DNA from: Oscillospiraceae bacterium
Lineage (GTDB): Bacteria > Bacillota > Clostridia > Oscillospirales > Acutalibacteraceae
Assembly: GCA_029225165.1 (NCBI GenBank)
Contig: JAQXVY010000015.1
Coordinates: forward strand, 1 to 46,406
Length of the DNA stretch: 46,406 nt
Reading direction: 5' to 3'
Part shown: one piece after another, positions 32,532-42,521 of the stretch
Layout: each line of letters begins with the position of its first letter
How positions within the stretch are numbered: the first letter of the stretch is position 1
Position numbers and translations under genes: made by a program
Notes under the pieces: model-generated
Seen by the model: only the letters and a program-made list of their open reading frames with translations
Told to the model about the DNA's origin: nothing
The model's database searches: none

Positions 32532-33733
32532 CCTTTATTTCCTTGTTCCTCTTTATTTAATGGTTCCTTGGAAATATACTCCTTAGTTTTAAGAAGTTTT
32601 TTGTTGACATCCTTTCCAAGAAGATTGTAAATAATTGCGAAAACAGGTACTCCCAAAATCATACCGAACACACCAAAAAGTCCACTGCCCACAATGATGC
32701 TGAACAATATCCAAAAGCCGGAAATTCCGATTTTGTCGCCGATAATCTTTGGTCCTATGATGTTACCGTCAATCTGCTGTAAAGTGATGATTATTAATAC
32801 AAACCATAAACATTCAGTCGGGTCAATCATCAAAAGTATAAAGCCACTTGGTATTGCCCCAAGGAACGGTCCGAAAAACGGGATAACATTTGTAACACCG
32901 ACAAATACAGAAATGAGAAGTGCATAGTCAAAGCGGAAGGTAACAAGGACAATGTAGCAAAGAATACCCATAATTAAGGAGTCTATAACTCTGCCCATAA
33001 TGAAGTTACCGCAAACCTCGTTTGACATTTTTGTAACCTCAAAAATTTTATTCTGCCACTTTTTGGGGGCATATGCCTGTGTGAGCCTTCTAACCTGACT
33101 GCACATAACCTCTTTGTTTGCTAAAAAGTAGATAGATGCAACAATGCCGATAATCCAGTTGTATGCACCGTATGAAACAACCTTGGCTGCTGAAAAGATT
33201 TCAGGGAAAACAGTTGTGGAAATATTCTTGATTATTTCACCGATATCTCCTCCTGAAATCATACCTGCAAATTTGTTGACCATATTGAACATTCCGTCAC
33301 CTAAGGAAATAGATAATCCAAGGGTTGCATTTGCCCAGTCAACAAATTTTTGAACGGCATCCTCAAAGGAACGCACATACTGGGAAATTGACCTTGCAAG
33401 CTCCGCAAAGCTGTCAATAAGGCTTGGAATCATTATTCCTAACAAAAATACAATAATCAAAATGCCCAAAAAATATGTGGTTACTATTGCCAACGGCTTT
33501 CTAACCGCCAAAAAAACCGGACGCTTTGTGCCTATTTTTTTATATGCTTTTTTGTAAAAGAAATTGTAGGGGAACTTTAGTATATAGGCAATTATAAATC
33601 CATACACAAATGGAGTTAAAACGCTCAATGCCGAAGTGCACACATTTACTACGGTATTAAAATACATTACTACAAAGTATAACAGCGCTGCAAAGGCTAT
33701 GTATATCAAGCCTCTTTTTAATCGTTTGTTCAT
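32528..33733 (-). CDS. AI-2E family transporter (PerM/UPF0118-type membrane protein)
   Basis: This is a multi-pass membrane protein of 401 residues with the AI-2E-family layout: two N-terminal helices (about 8-50), one near 70-95, a long amphipathic loop, and four to five closely packed C-terminal helices including the motif FFGPFLGAIPSGFILL. The name comes from an E. coli member proposed to export autoinducer-2; others act as Na+/H+ antiporters, so the substrate is open. The ribosome binding site is AGGAGG. It follows polC by 13 bases and is probably the last gene of that transcript before the his promoter. Confidence 0.9.
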   Translation of the reverse strand: MNKRLKRGLIYIAFAALLYFVVMYFNTVVNVCTSALSVLTPFVYGFIIAYILKFPYNFFYKKAYKKIGTKRPVFLAVRKPLAIVTTYFLGILIIVFLLGIMIPSLIDSFAELARSISQYVRSFEDAVQKFVDWANATLGLSISLGDGMFNMVNKFAGMISGGDIGEIIKNISTTVFPEIFSAAKVVSYGAYNWIIGIVASIYFLANKEVMCSQVRRLTQAYAPKKWQNKIFEVTKMSNEVCGNFIMGRVIDSLIMGILCYIVLVTFRFDYALLISVFVGVTNVIPFFGPFLGAIPSGFILLMIDPTECLWFVLIIITLQQIDGNIIGPKIIGDKIGISGFWILFSIIVGSGLFGVFGMILGVPVFAIIYNLLGKDVNKKLLKTKEYISKEPLNKEEQGNKG

Positions 33734-33746
33734 TTATACAGACCTC

Positions 33747-36700
33747 CTAAAACAGTGACATTTGTGAGCTTTCAGGCAAATCGTTGAGGGAACCGACAGA
33801 ACGCAGGGTGTTGATTACTGCACTTGACACCTTGGTTTTTATTGTCAGTTCCTCAATGGACAGGTACTTTTCTTTCTTGCCGCATTTGGCAAGGGAAATT
33901 GCCGCTGCCTCACCTATACCTGCAAGTGACATAAAGGGCAGTCTTAACTTGCCGTCCTCTATCACAAATTTTTTCGCTTCTGATTTATATATATCAACAG
34001 GCAGACATTCTATGCCTCTTGCCATCATTTCGTTGATGATTTCAAGGGTTGCAAACTCGGTTTGCTCCTTGGCTGATGCCTCGTTGCCCTTTTGCTTAAT
34101 CATCTTCATTTTTTCCTTGACAGCATCTCTGCCCTTCATTACGGTTTCACCGTCAAAGTCTTCACCACGAACGGTAAAGTAGGCGGCATAGTATGCAAGT
34201 GGCTCGTGCACCTTGTACCATCCGTATCTTAAGGTAGAAATCATATAAGCGGCGGCGTGAGCCTTTGGGAACATATACTTAATCTTCATACAGGAGTCTA
34301 TATACCATTCGGGAACATTGTGCTCACGCATAGCCTTGAAATGCTCATCTGTAAGGAGCTTTGTGGCGTTACCCTTACGGACAATCTCCATAATTTTAAA
34401 CGCCATACCCGGCTCAAGACCCTTATGCATCAGAGTTGTCATAATGCTGTCACGAGTACCGATAACCTCAGAAATTGTACAGGTTCCGTTCTTGATAAGC
34501 TCCTGTGCGTTTCCAAGCCAAACATCTGTACCGTGGGAAAGTCCTGCAATCTGCATTAAATCGGCAAAGCAGGTTGGTTTTGCGTCAATCATCATTTGAC
34601 GGGTGAAGTTTGTACCGCATTCAGGCAGACTCAAAGTGCCTGTTGCACAGCCTATATCCTCCGCTGTTACACCCAAAGCCTCAGGGGAAGTAAAGAGAGA
34701 ATACACCTCGGGGTCTGACATTGAAACCTCCATAACAGGGATTCCGGTGAACTCCTCCAGGTAGTGATAAACAGTTGGGGCATCGTGTCCCAGCTCGTCC
34801 AGCTTACAGATTGTATCGTGTATGGAATGGAAGTCGAAGTGTGTTGTGATGTTGTCGGACTTCATATCGTTTGCGGGGTGCTGAACAGGGCAAAAGTCGT
34901 AAATTTCCTTACCCTTTGGAACAACAACCATTCCGCCGGGGTGCTGACCTGTTGTTCTGCGGATGCCTGTACAGCCTGATGCAAGTCTAAGCTCCTCTGT
35001 CTTGCTGTATATAGTATTCTTTTCTTCTTCATATTTCTTAACATATCCAATGGCAGTTTTATCGGCAACTGTTGCGATTGTACCCGCCTTGAACACATTG
35101 TCGTGACCAAACAGCTCTTCGGTGTATCTGTGGGATTTGCTCTGATACTCACCGCTGAAGTTAAGGTCGATATCAGGGACCTTGTCACCCTTAAAGCCAA
35201 GGAAGGTTTCAAAGGGAATTTCGTGTCCGTCACGGTCCATAAGAGTACCGCAGTTTGGACAATTCTTTGGTGGCAGGTCAAAGCCTGAGCCGTAACTGCC
35301 GTCTGTGATAAATTCGCTGTGTTTACATTTACTGCATATATAGTGAGGTGCAAGTGGGTTAACCTCGGAAATACCTGACATTGTTGCAACAAAGGAACTG
35401 CCGACAGAACCTCTTGAACCAACAAGATAACCGTGAGCCTCGCTGTCTGCAACAAGCTTTTGTGCTGTCATATAAAGAACGGAGAAACCGTAGGTGTTGA
35501 TGGAGTTAAGCTCCTTTTCGAGCCTTTTTTGCACTATTTCAGGAAGCGGGTCGCCGTAGCGCTCCTTAGTCCTTTCCCAAGTAATGGTGTTTAGCTGTTC
35601 CTCAGCTCCCTCAATAAAGGGTGGGAAATTTCCCGGTGGGATTGGCCTTACAAAGTCGCACATATCGGCGATTTTATTAGGGTTTTGAACTACAATTTCG
35701 TATGCCTTTTTTTCACCTAAATAGTCAAACTCCCTGAGCATTTCTTTAGTTGTTCTAAAGTATAGTGGTGCCTGCTGGTCGGCGTCAGCAAAGCCCTTTG
35801 AGGCTTGTAAAATTTTTCTGTAATCCTTGTCGTGAGGGTCAAGGAAGTGAACATCACAGGTTGCCGCAACAGGTATGTTAAGCTCCTCGCCAAGGCGGAT
35901 AACTGTGCGGTTGTATTTTTCAAGATCCTCCCTTGTGGCACTTCCGTTTCGCACCATAAATTCATTGTTGCCAAGTGGCTGAATTTCAAGGTAATCGTAG
36001 AAGGATGCAATATCCTTTAGCTCTGCCCAAGGCTTTCCGCTGACAATAGCACGGAAAAGCTGTCCTGCCTCACAGGCTGAGCCTATGATAAGCCCTTCTC
36101 TGTGCTTTATAAGCTCGGACTTAGGTATTCTCGGCTTTCTGTAAAAATACTTTAGGTGGGCATAGGAAATCAATTTATAAAGATTTTTTAGACCAACCTG
36201 ATTTTTTACAAGGATAATTTGGTGGTAAGAGGGTAATTTCTTTTGGTCGGCACCGTTTAGGTGGGTATTTATATCTAAAGTTGACTTAACATCGTAGTCA
36301 TCCTTAAGTCTGTCGCAAAGGCTGATGAAAATTCGTGAAAGAATTTCTGCGTCATCTGTTGCCCTGTGGTGGTTAAAGTCACCAAGACGAAGAAACTTTG
36401 CCACTGTGTCAAGCTTGTTATTCTTAATTCCCGGCAAAATTGAACGACAAATTGCAACGGTGTCAATGGAGGTAAGATTGTATTCTTCACCCATTCTGTC
36501 GCATACTGCTCTGATAAAGGAAGTATCAAAGTCGGCATTGTGGGCAACAACCACAGCACCGTCAACAAACTTTAGAAAATTTCTTACTGCTTCCTCGTCA
36601 AGAGGTGCGTCCTTTACCATTGCGTCATTGATGCCGGTTAGCTGAACAATTTTTGACGGAATCGGACACTCGGGGTTGACAAATGTTTCAAATGTATCTA

Positions 36701-38105
36701 CTACCACACCGCCTTTAACCTTTACTGCGCCGATTTCTGTAATCTTGTCCTTTTTAGCAGAAAGTCCGGTGGTTTCTATATCAAAGCACACAAATGTTCC
36801 GTCAAGACTTTCGTCCTGTTCACCCTTTACGGCTGAAACAAAGTCGTCAACAAAGTAAGCCTCACAGCCGTAAATAACCTTGATTTTGTTTTCGTCCTTA
36901 TTAATTTTTTCGGCGGCATTCATAGCCTCGGGGAAAGCCTGAGCCACACCGTGGTCTGTGATTGCAACCGCCTTATGTCCCCATTTGTAGGCTCTGTTTA
37001 CTATATCCTTTGCAGAGGAAATACCGTCCATATCGGACATATTTGTATGCAAATGGAGTTCAACACGCTTTTCCTCTGCATTATCAAGTACATCTATTTT
37101 CTCTGTATAGCCTATGGAACGGGCATTTAGAACGAGCTCTCCTGCGTATCTATCAAATTCAATATCGCCCTCTGCAAGAATGGTTTTTCCCTTGGAAACA
37201 TCATCAAGCACCTTTGTTGATGCTATATCTCCGAAAACCTTAACATTTACAGAGCCTGTGTAGTCGGTGCACATAATGTTGAAGATGTTTTTGTCACCTG
37301 ACCTTGTAACCTTCTTATCTACATTAAACACATCTCCCCAAACAACGATTTTCCCTGTATCCGGGGCAATTTCGCTCATTGGTGAGGGGAATTTTTTGAT
37401 TGTTCTTCCGTAAAGTGGACGGCACTCCTGCAAGTTCACCTGAGGATAAAGAGAGTCCCCTTCCCTAACTTCTATAAAACCGTTTTTCTTTTCCTTACGC
37501 TCCTGTGCGTTGTCGGAAATTCGCTGTTCTTCAATGGCATATGTTTTTGCAACAGCCATTGCCTCCTGCCTTACCGTTGTCTGCTCAACAAGTCTTTGCT
37601 CCTCGATATACTCCTCGTTTTCGGCATCCATCTGTGTCAGGCCGTCAACAGTTACAGTTATATCAAGGTCAAACTGCTGTTTTACAAGGTTAATAAGCTC
37701 TCTGTCAAACTTTTTTGCCTTTAAAATATTTCCTCCGCCGTGCTTTATGGTAATTTTTAGATTATTTCCCTTGAAAGAAATATCGGCATCCTTAAATGTA
37801 CCGTTAAGGGCAGGAATTTTTGTTTTCAAATTGATTAGCAGTTCTGTGAAACAGTCGGCAGAAAACAGCTCACTGCTGTATTTTGGTGAAATTTCTACAC
37901 TGCTTAGTGCAAGGGCTGAATTCATAAGTTCATCCTTTAGTGTGTTAAAGTCACCGCTGTTAAAGAGCCTTTTGCACCTTACTGTAAAGGATAAGGTGCG
38001 GTTACTGCTGTTAATTCTTATATTTTCAACAGGAGAATTCAGCAAATCTTCATTTACTGAATCCTCACATATGTAATCTGAAAAAATTTCTTTTACTGAT
38101 TTCAT
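33747..38105 (-). CDS. polC: DNA polymerase III PolC-type alpha subunit
   Basis: PolC is the replicative polymerase of low-GC Firmicutes and contains its own proofreading exonuclease. The 1452-residue protein (B. subtilis about 1437) has N-terminal domains 1-230, an OB fold (GKIVVWGDVF, about 250-330), a PHP domain starting at 350 (HLHTNMSDMDG) that is interrupted by the DEDD exonuclease (FDIETTG, 441-447), then the polymerase core with a zinc site (CSKCKHSEF ... CPNCGTL) and the DIDLNFSGEYQ catalytic motif, and C-terminal HhH-like sequences. It follows ispG by 12 bases. Confidence 0.98.
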   Translation of the reverse strand: MKSVKEIFSDYICEDSVNEDLLNSPVENIRINSSNRTLSFTVRCKRLFNSGDFNTLKDELMNSALALSSVEISPKYSSELFSADCFTELLINLKTKIPALNGTFKDADISFKGNNLKITIKHGGGNILKAKKFDRELINLVKQQFDLDITVTVDGLTQMDAENEEYIEEQRLVEQTTVRQEAMAVAKTYAIEEQRISDNAQERKEKKNGFIEVREGDSLYPQVNLQECRPLYGRTIKKFPSPMSEIAPDTGKIVVWGDVFNVDKKVTRSGDKNIFNIMCTDYTGSVNVKVFGDIASTKVLDDVSKGKTILAEGDIEFDRYAGELVLNARSIGYTEKIDVLDNAEEKRVELHLHTNMSDMDGISSAKDIVNRAYKWGHKAVAITDHGVAQAFPEAMNAAEKINKDENKIKVIYGCEAYFVDDFVSAVKGEQDESLDGTFVCFDIETTGLSAKKDKITEIGAVKVKGGVVVDTFETFVNPECPIPSKIVQLTGINDAMVKDAPLDEEAVRNFLKFVDGAVVVAHNADFDTSFIRAVCDRMGEEYNLTSIDTVAICRSILPGIKNNKLDTVAKFLRLGDFNHHRATDDAEILSRIFISLCDRLKDDYDVKSTLDINTHLNGADQKKLPSYHQIILVKNQVGLKNLYKLISYAHLKYFYRKPRIPKSELIKHREGLIIGSACEAGQLFRAIVSGKPWAELKDIASFYDYLEIQPLGNNEFMVRNGSATREDLEKYNRTVIRLGEELNIPVAATCDVHFLDPHDKDYRKILQASKGFADADQQAPLYFRTTKEMLREFDYLGEKKAYEIVVQNPNKIADMCDFVRPIPPGNFPPFIEGAEEQLNTITWERTKERYGDPLPEIVQKRLEKELNSINTYGFSVLYMTAQKLVADSEAHGYLVGSRGSVGSSFVATMSGISEVNPLAPHYICSKCKHSEFITDGSYGSGFDLPPKNCPNCGTLMDRDGHEIPFETFLGFKGDKVPDIDLNFSGEYQSKSHRYTEELFGHDNVFKAGTIATVADKTAIGYVKKYEEEKNTIYSKTEELRLASGCTGIRRTTGQHPGGMVVVPKGKEIYDFCPVQHPANDMKSDNITTHFDFHSIHDTICKLDELGHDAPTVYHYLEEFTGIPVMEVSMSDPEVYSLFTSPEALGVTAEDIGCATGTLSLPECGTNFTRQMMIDAKPTCFADLMQIAGLSHGTDVWLGNAQELIKNGTCTISEVIGTRDSIMTTLMHKGLEPGMAFKIMEIVRKGNATKLLTDEHFKAMREHNVPEWYIDSCMKIKYMFPKAHAAAYMISTLRYGWYKVHEPLAYYAAYFTVRGEDFDGETVMKGRDAVKEKMKMIKQKGNEASAKEQTEFATLEIINEMMARGIECLPVDIYKSEAKKFVIEDGKLRLPFMSLAGIGEAAAISLAKCGKKEKYLSIEELTIKTKVSSAVINTLRSVGSLNDLPESSQMSLF

Positions 38106-38117
38106 AATTCTTCTTTC

Positions 38118-39161
38118 TTAAAGCTTATCAATTTCTTCAACTAATTTATCAAGGAGCTGTTCCTCGGGAACTTTGCAGATAATTTCACCTTTTTTGAAGA
38201 TAAGACCTACCTTATCTCCGCCTGCAATTCCTATATCTGCTTCCCTTGCTTCACCGGGTCCGTTGACAACGCAACCCATAATTGCAACCTTTATGTTCTT
38301 TTTGCAGTCCTTAAGGCGCTCCTGTGCCTCGTTTGCAAGGGAAATAAGGTCAATTTTTGTTCTGCCACAGGTTGGACAGGAAACAAACTGAATACCGCCG
38401 TCGTACATATCAAGGGATTTGAGAATATCCCTTGCGGCGTAGATTTCCTTAACAGGGTCGGCTGTCAGGCTGACACGAATTGTGTCGCCTATGCCCTGAA
38501 CAAGTAAAGCGCCGATTCCTGCCGAGGACTTGATTATACCCATTCTCTCTGTTCCTGCTTCGGTTACGCCAAGGTGCAACGGATAGTCGCACCTAAGGGA
38601 TGCAAATCGGTATGCCTCAACCATTTTTTTTACGGATGAGCTTTTCATTGACAAAACTATGTCGTTAAAATCGAATTTTTCAAGTAGTGATGCGTGGTAA
38701 AGAGCGCTGTCGCAAAGGGCCTCGGGTGTGGGACTGCCGTACTTTGCAAGGATAGACTTTTCAAGTGAGCCTGAGTTTACACCGATTCTTATAGGTATTC
38801 CATTATTGGCACAGGCATCGGCAACAGCCTTTACCCTGCTGTCATCACCGATATTACCGGGATTAATGCGGATTTTGTCAACACCTGCTGAAACTGACTC
38901 CAAGGCAAGTCGGTAGTCAAAATGAATGTCGGCAACAACAGGAATTGAGATGTTTTCCTTTAGTGCAGAAATCAGCCTTACTGCTTCCATATCGGGAACT
39001 GCGGCTCTTACAATATCGCAACCGGCCTCTTCAAGCGCCTTAGCCTGTTTTACACTTTCCTCTATATTGTGAGCAGGAATATTAAGCATAGACTGGATTG
39101 CAACCTTTGAGTCACCGCCTATGAGTACATTTCCCGCTTTAACCTGTTTTTTGCTGTACAT
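38118..39161 (-). CDS. ispG: 4-hydroxy-3-methylbut-2-en-1-yl diphosphate synthase
   Basis: IspG (GcpE) is the penultimate enzyme of the MEP isoprenoid pathway and uses a 4Fe-4S cluster. The 347-residue protein has the TIM-barrel N-terminus (VAIQSMLNIPAH, DIVRAAVPD) and the C-terminal cluster domain with conserved cysteines (SCPTCGRTKID, GCVVNGPGEA). It follows rseP by 4 bases and shares the operon with dxr, another enzyme of the same pathway. Confidence 0.97.
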   Translation of the reverse strand: MYSKKQVKAGNVLIGGDSKVAIQSMLNIPAHNIEESVKQAKALEEAGCDIVRAAVPDMEAVRLISALKENISIPVVADIHFDYRLALESVSAGVDKIRINPGNIGDDSRVKAVADACANNGIPIRIGVNSGSLEKSILAKYGSPTPEALCDSALYHASLLEKFDFNDIVLSMKSSSVKKMVEAYRFASLRCDYPLHLGVTEAGTERMGIIKSSAGIGALLVQGIGDTIRVSLTADPVKEIYAARDILKSLDMYDGGIQFVSCPTCGRTKIDLISLANEAQERLKDCKKNIKVAIMGCVVNGPGEAREADIGIAGGDKVGLIFKKGEIICKVPEEQLLDKLVEEIDKL

Positions 39162-39165
39162 AAAA

Positions 39166-40536
39166 TCACCCTACTAACTTAAATACATCACTTACTGTAA
39201 TTACAATGGTGAGGAGTATAAGAAGAGCCATTCCAATGGCATTTACTACACCCTCTGCCTTTCTTGGTACAGGCTTTCTGCGTATTGCCTCTACTAACAG
39301 GAATACAAATCTGCCACCGTCAAGTGCAGGGAAAGGCAGCATATTGAAAAGTCCCAAATTGACGGTAATAATCATCATAACATAAATTATGCTGTTGACT
39401 GCATCTAAAAATCCTGTTTGCAGACTTTCCGAGGCAACCTGTGTTACTGCAGATGCAATTCCCACAGGACCTGATAAATCCTTAAATCCGAATTTTCCTG
39501 TTAAAAGTCCACCAAGGCTTGCATATACCATTTTACAGGTGGAAACAGTTTGTTTGAATGTTTGGCTTATTACAGAACCAACGGTTTTATCCATTTGTTC
39601 AACATAAAAGTCAAGGGACACCTTTGGCTCTTTGTCGTCCTTTGTGGTGTAGGTGAAGAACTGAACACCACTAAGCATCACTTCTTCCCCGTCTCGCTCA
39701 ACCAAAATATCGGCTGTGTATCTTTGACGGGTATCCTTCACCGTAATTTCTTCTATTTCAAAGTCCTTTATGCCTAAAAGGCTGTTGATTTCTACATAAT
39801 ATTTCTGATAAATTTTATTTGCAGTCTTTTTGTCGTCGGCAGAATTAATTTTTCCTGACGCTTCTAAAAGGATTTTATTTAGTGCGTCAATATCTCGGTC
39901 AGAAATACTGTCTGCATTTTCCTGTACATTTTTTGCAGACATATTGTACAGGTAATTACAGCAATCCTCTTTGTAAACCTCAAGGGTATCTCCCTTAACT
40001 GTCTTTAATTCAGCAGTGGATATTGGGTAGCTGAAATCCATACTTGTAGTAATTCCGTAGCCGTTGATTTCCTTAATCACATCACCGGCTTTAAGTCCGC
40101 TGTTGGCTGAATAAGAGGTTGCAGGAAATGAGGATACTGTTGTGGTGCTGTAGGAATCCTGCTGTACCACAATTACAAACATCAAAAGAAGTCCAAGGAT
40201 AATGTTCATTACAGCACCGGCTATAATTATTATCATCCTTTTCCAAATTTTTGCGTTGTTAAAGGCTCTGGGTTCGGGAGAATCTTCATCTTCACCCTCC
40301 ATTGCGCAGTAACCTCCTATTGGAAACAGGCGAAGTGAATACTTTGTTTCGCCCTTGCCAAAGGAAAATAGCTTTGGCCCCATACCAAGGGAAAATTCGT
40401 TAACCTTAACTCCGCTTTTTTTGGCTGTTATAAAATGACCAAACTCGTGGATAAATATAATCAGCTCAAAAAGTAAAACACCGATTACAATTAAGGCTAT
40501 TGTTGTTAATACTGAAGTAATATTAATCTCCTCCAT
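39166..40536 (-). CDS. rseP: RIP metalloprotease RseP (site-2 protease)
   Basis: This intramembrane zinc protease cleaves transmembrane regulators such as anti-sigma factors. The 456-residue protein has the HExxH motif HEFGH at 30-34 in the first membrane helix, a PDZ domain (about 150-215, GLKAGDVIKEINGY), a longer region with ITVKDTRQRYTADI, and the C-terminal motif FPALDGGRF with the third zinc ligand. The start overlaps the dxr stop (TAATG). In Bacillus the same position holds rasP. The region around 215-260 is longer than in many relatives. Confidence 0.95.
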   Translation of the reverse strand: MEEINITSVLTTIALIVIGVLLFELIIFIHEFGHFITAKKSGVKVNEFSLGMGPKLFSFGKGETKYSLRLFPIGGYCAMEGEDEDSPEPRAFNNAKIWKRMIIIIAGAVMNIILGLLLMFVIVVQQDSYSTTTVSSFPATSYSANSGLKAGDVIKEINGYGITTSMDFSYPISTAELKTVKGDTLEVYKEDCCNYLYNMSAKNVQENADSISDRDIDALNKILLEASGKINSADDKKTANKIYQKYYVEINSLLGIKDFEIEEITVKDTRQRYTADILVERDGEEVMLSGVQFFTYTTKDDKEPKVSLDFYVEQMDKTVGSVISQTFKQTVSTCKMVYASLGGLLTGKFGFKDLSGPVGIASAVTQVASESLQTGFLDAVNSIIYVMMIITVNLGLFNMLPFPALDGGRFVFLLVEAIRRKPVPRKAEGVVNAIGMALLILLTIVITVSDVFKLVG

Positions 40537-41684
40537 TACTTGACAGCGTCATAAACATACTGTCTTGCAGATTTATCCGCATTTAAAACATCTTCTACTC
40601 TCTTTATCTCATTCTTCTTCACATTGTGCAGTGCCTCGTAAACAAGGTCACCTATTTCAAGAAATTTGATTTTTCCTTCACGGAAAAGCAAGTTTGCAAC
40701 TTCATTTGCACCGTTTGCTATTGCCGGGGCAGTGCCACCCATATTTATTGCCTCTTTACAGGATTTGAGGCACTTGAAGGTTTTGTAGTCAGGCTTGCAG
40801 AATGAAAGGTTGGAAATCGCTGTTAAATCAAGCTCGTTAACAGGACTTTCAAACCTGTTTGGATAGGTTATTGCGTACTGAATCGGGATACGCATATCGG
40901 GTAAACCAAGCTGTGCAATAACGGAATTATCCACAAACTGAATCATACTGTGGACAATGGACTCCCTGTGGACAACAACATCAATCTTATCCTCAGGCAT
41001 ATCAAAAAGCCAACTCGCCTCAATAATTTCAAGACCTTTGTTCATCATAGACGCTGAATCAATGGTGATTTTTGCACCCATTGACCAGTTAGGATGATTT
41101 AGAGCCTCTTTAACTGTTACATCCTTAAGGTCGTTTTCTGACTTTCCGAAGAAAGGTCCGCCTGAGGCTGTTAAAATCAGTTTTTTCAGCTCTTTTTTAT
41201 TGTTCATACCCTGTAAGCATTGGAAAATAGCGGAGTGTTCGCTGTCAACAGGGTACATATTAACATTGTTCCTTTTGACTGCATCCATCACAAGACTTCC
41301 GCCTGCAACTAATGTTTCCTTGTTGGCAAGGGCAACATCCTTGCCGGAATTTATTGCACTTAGGGTTGGTGTAAGTCCCACCATACCCACAAGGGAATTT
41401 AGCACCATATCGGCGCTGTCAATTACAGATGCCTCAATAAGACCATCCATACCCCAGAGGACTTTTGTGGCTGTGTCTGCGATTTTTACTTTTAATTTCT
41501 CTGCCTTTTCTTGCGAAAAAACAACAGCAAGAGAGGGTTTAAACTCTCTTACCTGTTGTTCTAAAATATCAATATTACTATATGCAGTAAGGGCGCATAT
41601 ATTTAAGTTCAGCTTACGGGCTACATCTAATGCCTGTGTGCCGATAGAGCCTGTTGAGCCGAGAATTGAAAGTGAATTAACCAT
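40536..41684 (-). CDS. dxr: 1-deoxy-D-xylulose 5-phosphate reductoisomerase
   Basis: Dxr makes 2-C-methyl-D-erythritol 4-phosphate, the first committed step of the MEP isoprenoid pathway. The 382-residue protein has the NADPH motif LGSTGSIG at 8-15, LANKETLVAGG, and the metal-binding and substrate motifs VDSEHSAIFQCLQG and MMNKGLEIIEA. It lies 9 bases after cdsA and overlaps rseP. Confidence 0.98.
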   Translation of the reverse strand: MVNSLSILGSTGSIGTQALDVARKLNLNICALTAYSNIDILEQQVREFKPSLAVVFSQEKAEKLKVKIADTATKVLWGMDGLIEASVIDSADMVLNSLVGMVGLTPTLSAINSGKDVALANKETLVAGGSLVMDAVKRNNVNMYPVDSEHSAIFQCLQGMNNKKELKKLILTASGGPFFGKSENDLKDVTVKEALNHPNWSMGAKITIDSASMMNKGLEIIEASWLFDMPEDKIDVVVHRESIVHSMIQFVDNSVIAQLGLPDMRIPIQYAITYPNRFESPVNELDLTAISNLSFCKPDYKTFKCLKSCKEAINMGGTAPAIANGANEVANLLFREGKIKFLEIGDLVYEALHNVKKNEIKRVEDVLNADKSARQYVYDAVK

Positions 41685-41693
41685 AATTACCTC

Positions 41694-42512
41694 TTACAGA
41701 ATTATAACGGTGAACAGAGATACTATATAAACAAGAGGAGCAGTAATTACAACGCTGTCAAATCTGTCAAGCATTCCACCGTGGCCGGGGATAATACTGC
41801 CGTAGTCCTTGATGCCAAGATTTCGCTTAATGATTGAAAAACCAAGGTCACCAAGCATAGAAAGGGGTGCGTTGATTATACCGATTATCATAAGCGCTAA
41901 GTAATTTACATATGTATATCCGAAGATAAAATCAAATATAAATCCAATAATAAGTGTGCTTAATATTCCTGCTAAAAGTCCTCCGAAAGCGCCCTCAACA
42001 GTCTTTTTGGGACTGATTTTCGGACATAATTTCCGTTTACCAAGATTTACACCGGCGAAATATGCACCTGCATCTGCAACCCAAGGAATACCGATTGCAA
42101 GTACAGCAAAGAAAGCGCAATAATGAGGATATGTAGTCATCATATTTGTAATTGATGCTATACCGGTTGAAATTACCACAGTTGTAAAAAAGGAGTATGC
42201 GATGTTTGAAAGCTTAACGGTTTCGTGGAAAAATACCATAACCGCTAAAAGTGCAACGGTAAAAACAAAGAATGGAAGGAACCAAAACTTTGTAAATGAA
42301 ACCATTGGCATTGCAAAAGAAAAAGCAAGACAAAGTGCACTTATCTTAAAATCCTTTAACAATTTATTTGCCATAAGAACTTCACTTACCATAAGCACTG
42401 TAAGCAAAGACAAAATAACTGTTGAAATAAACGGTGTAATAAACTGACTGAGCAACAAAATAGCAATTATTGCCGGTATGCCAACTGCTGAAGTAATAAC
42501 TCTTGTTTTCAT
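41694..42512 (-). CDS. cdsA: Phosphatidate cytidylyltransferase
   Basis: CdsA converts phosphatidic acid and CTP to CDP-diacylglycerol for phospholipid synthesis. The 272-residue membrane protein has about eight hydrophobic segments and the family signature near the C-terminus (SMLGDLGFSIIKRNLGIKD ... GHGGMLDRFDS), plus DAGAYFAGVNLGKRKLCP earlier. It follows uppS by 9 bases in the usual Firmicute order. Confidence 0.96.
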   Translation of the reverse strand: MKTRVITSAVGIPAIIAILLLSQFITPFISTVILSLLTVLMVSEVLMANKLLKDFKISALCLAFSFAMPMVSFTKFWFLPFFVFTVALLAVMVFFHETVKLSNIAYSFFTTVVISTGIASITNMMTTYPHYCAFFAVLAIGIPWVADAGAYFAGVNLGKRKLCPKISPKKTVEGAFGGLLAGILSTLIIGFIFDFIFGYTYVNYLALMIIGIINAPLSMLGDLGFSIIKRNLGIKDYGSIIPGHGGMLDRFDSVVITAPLVYIVSLFTVIIL

Positions 42513-42521
42513 AATTTCCCC

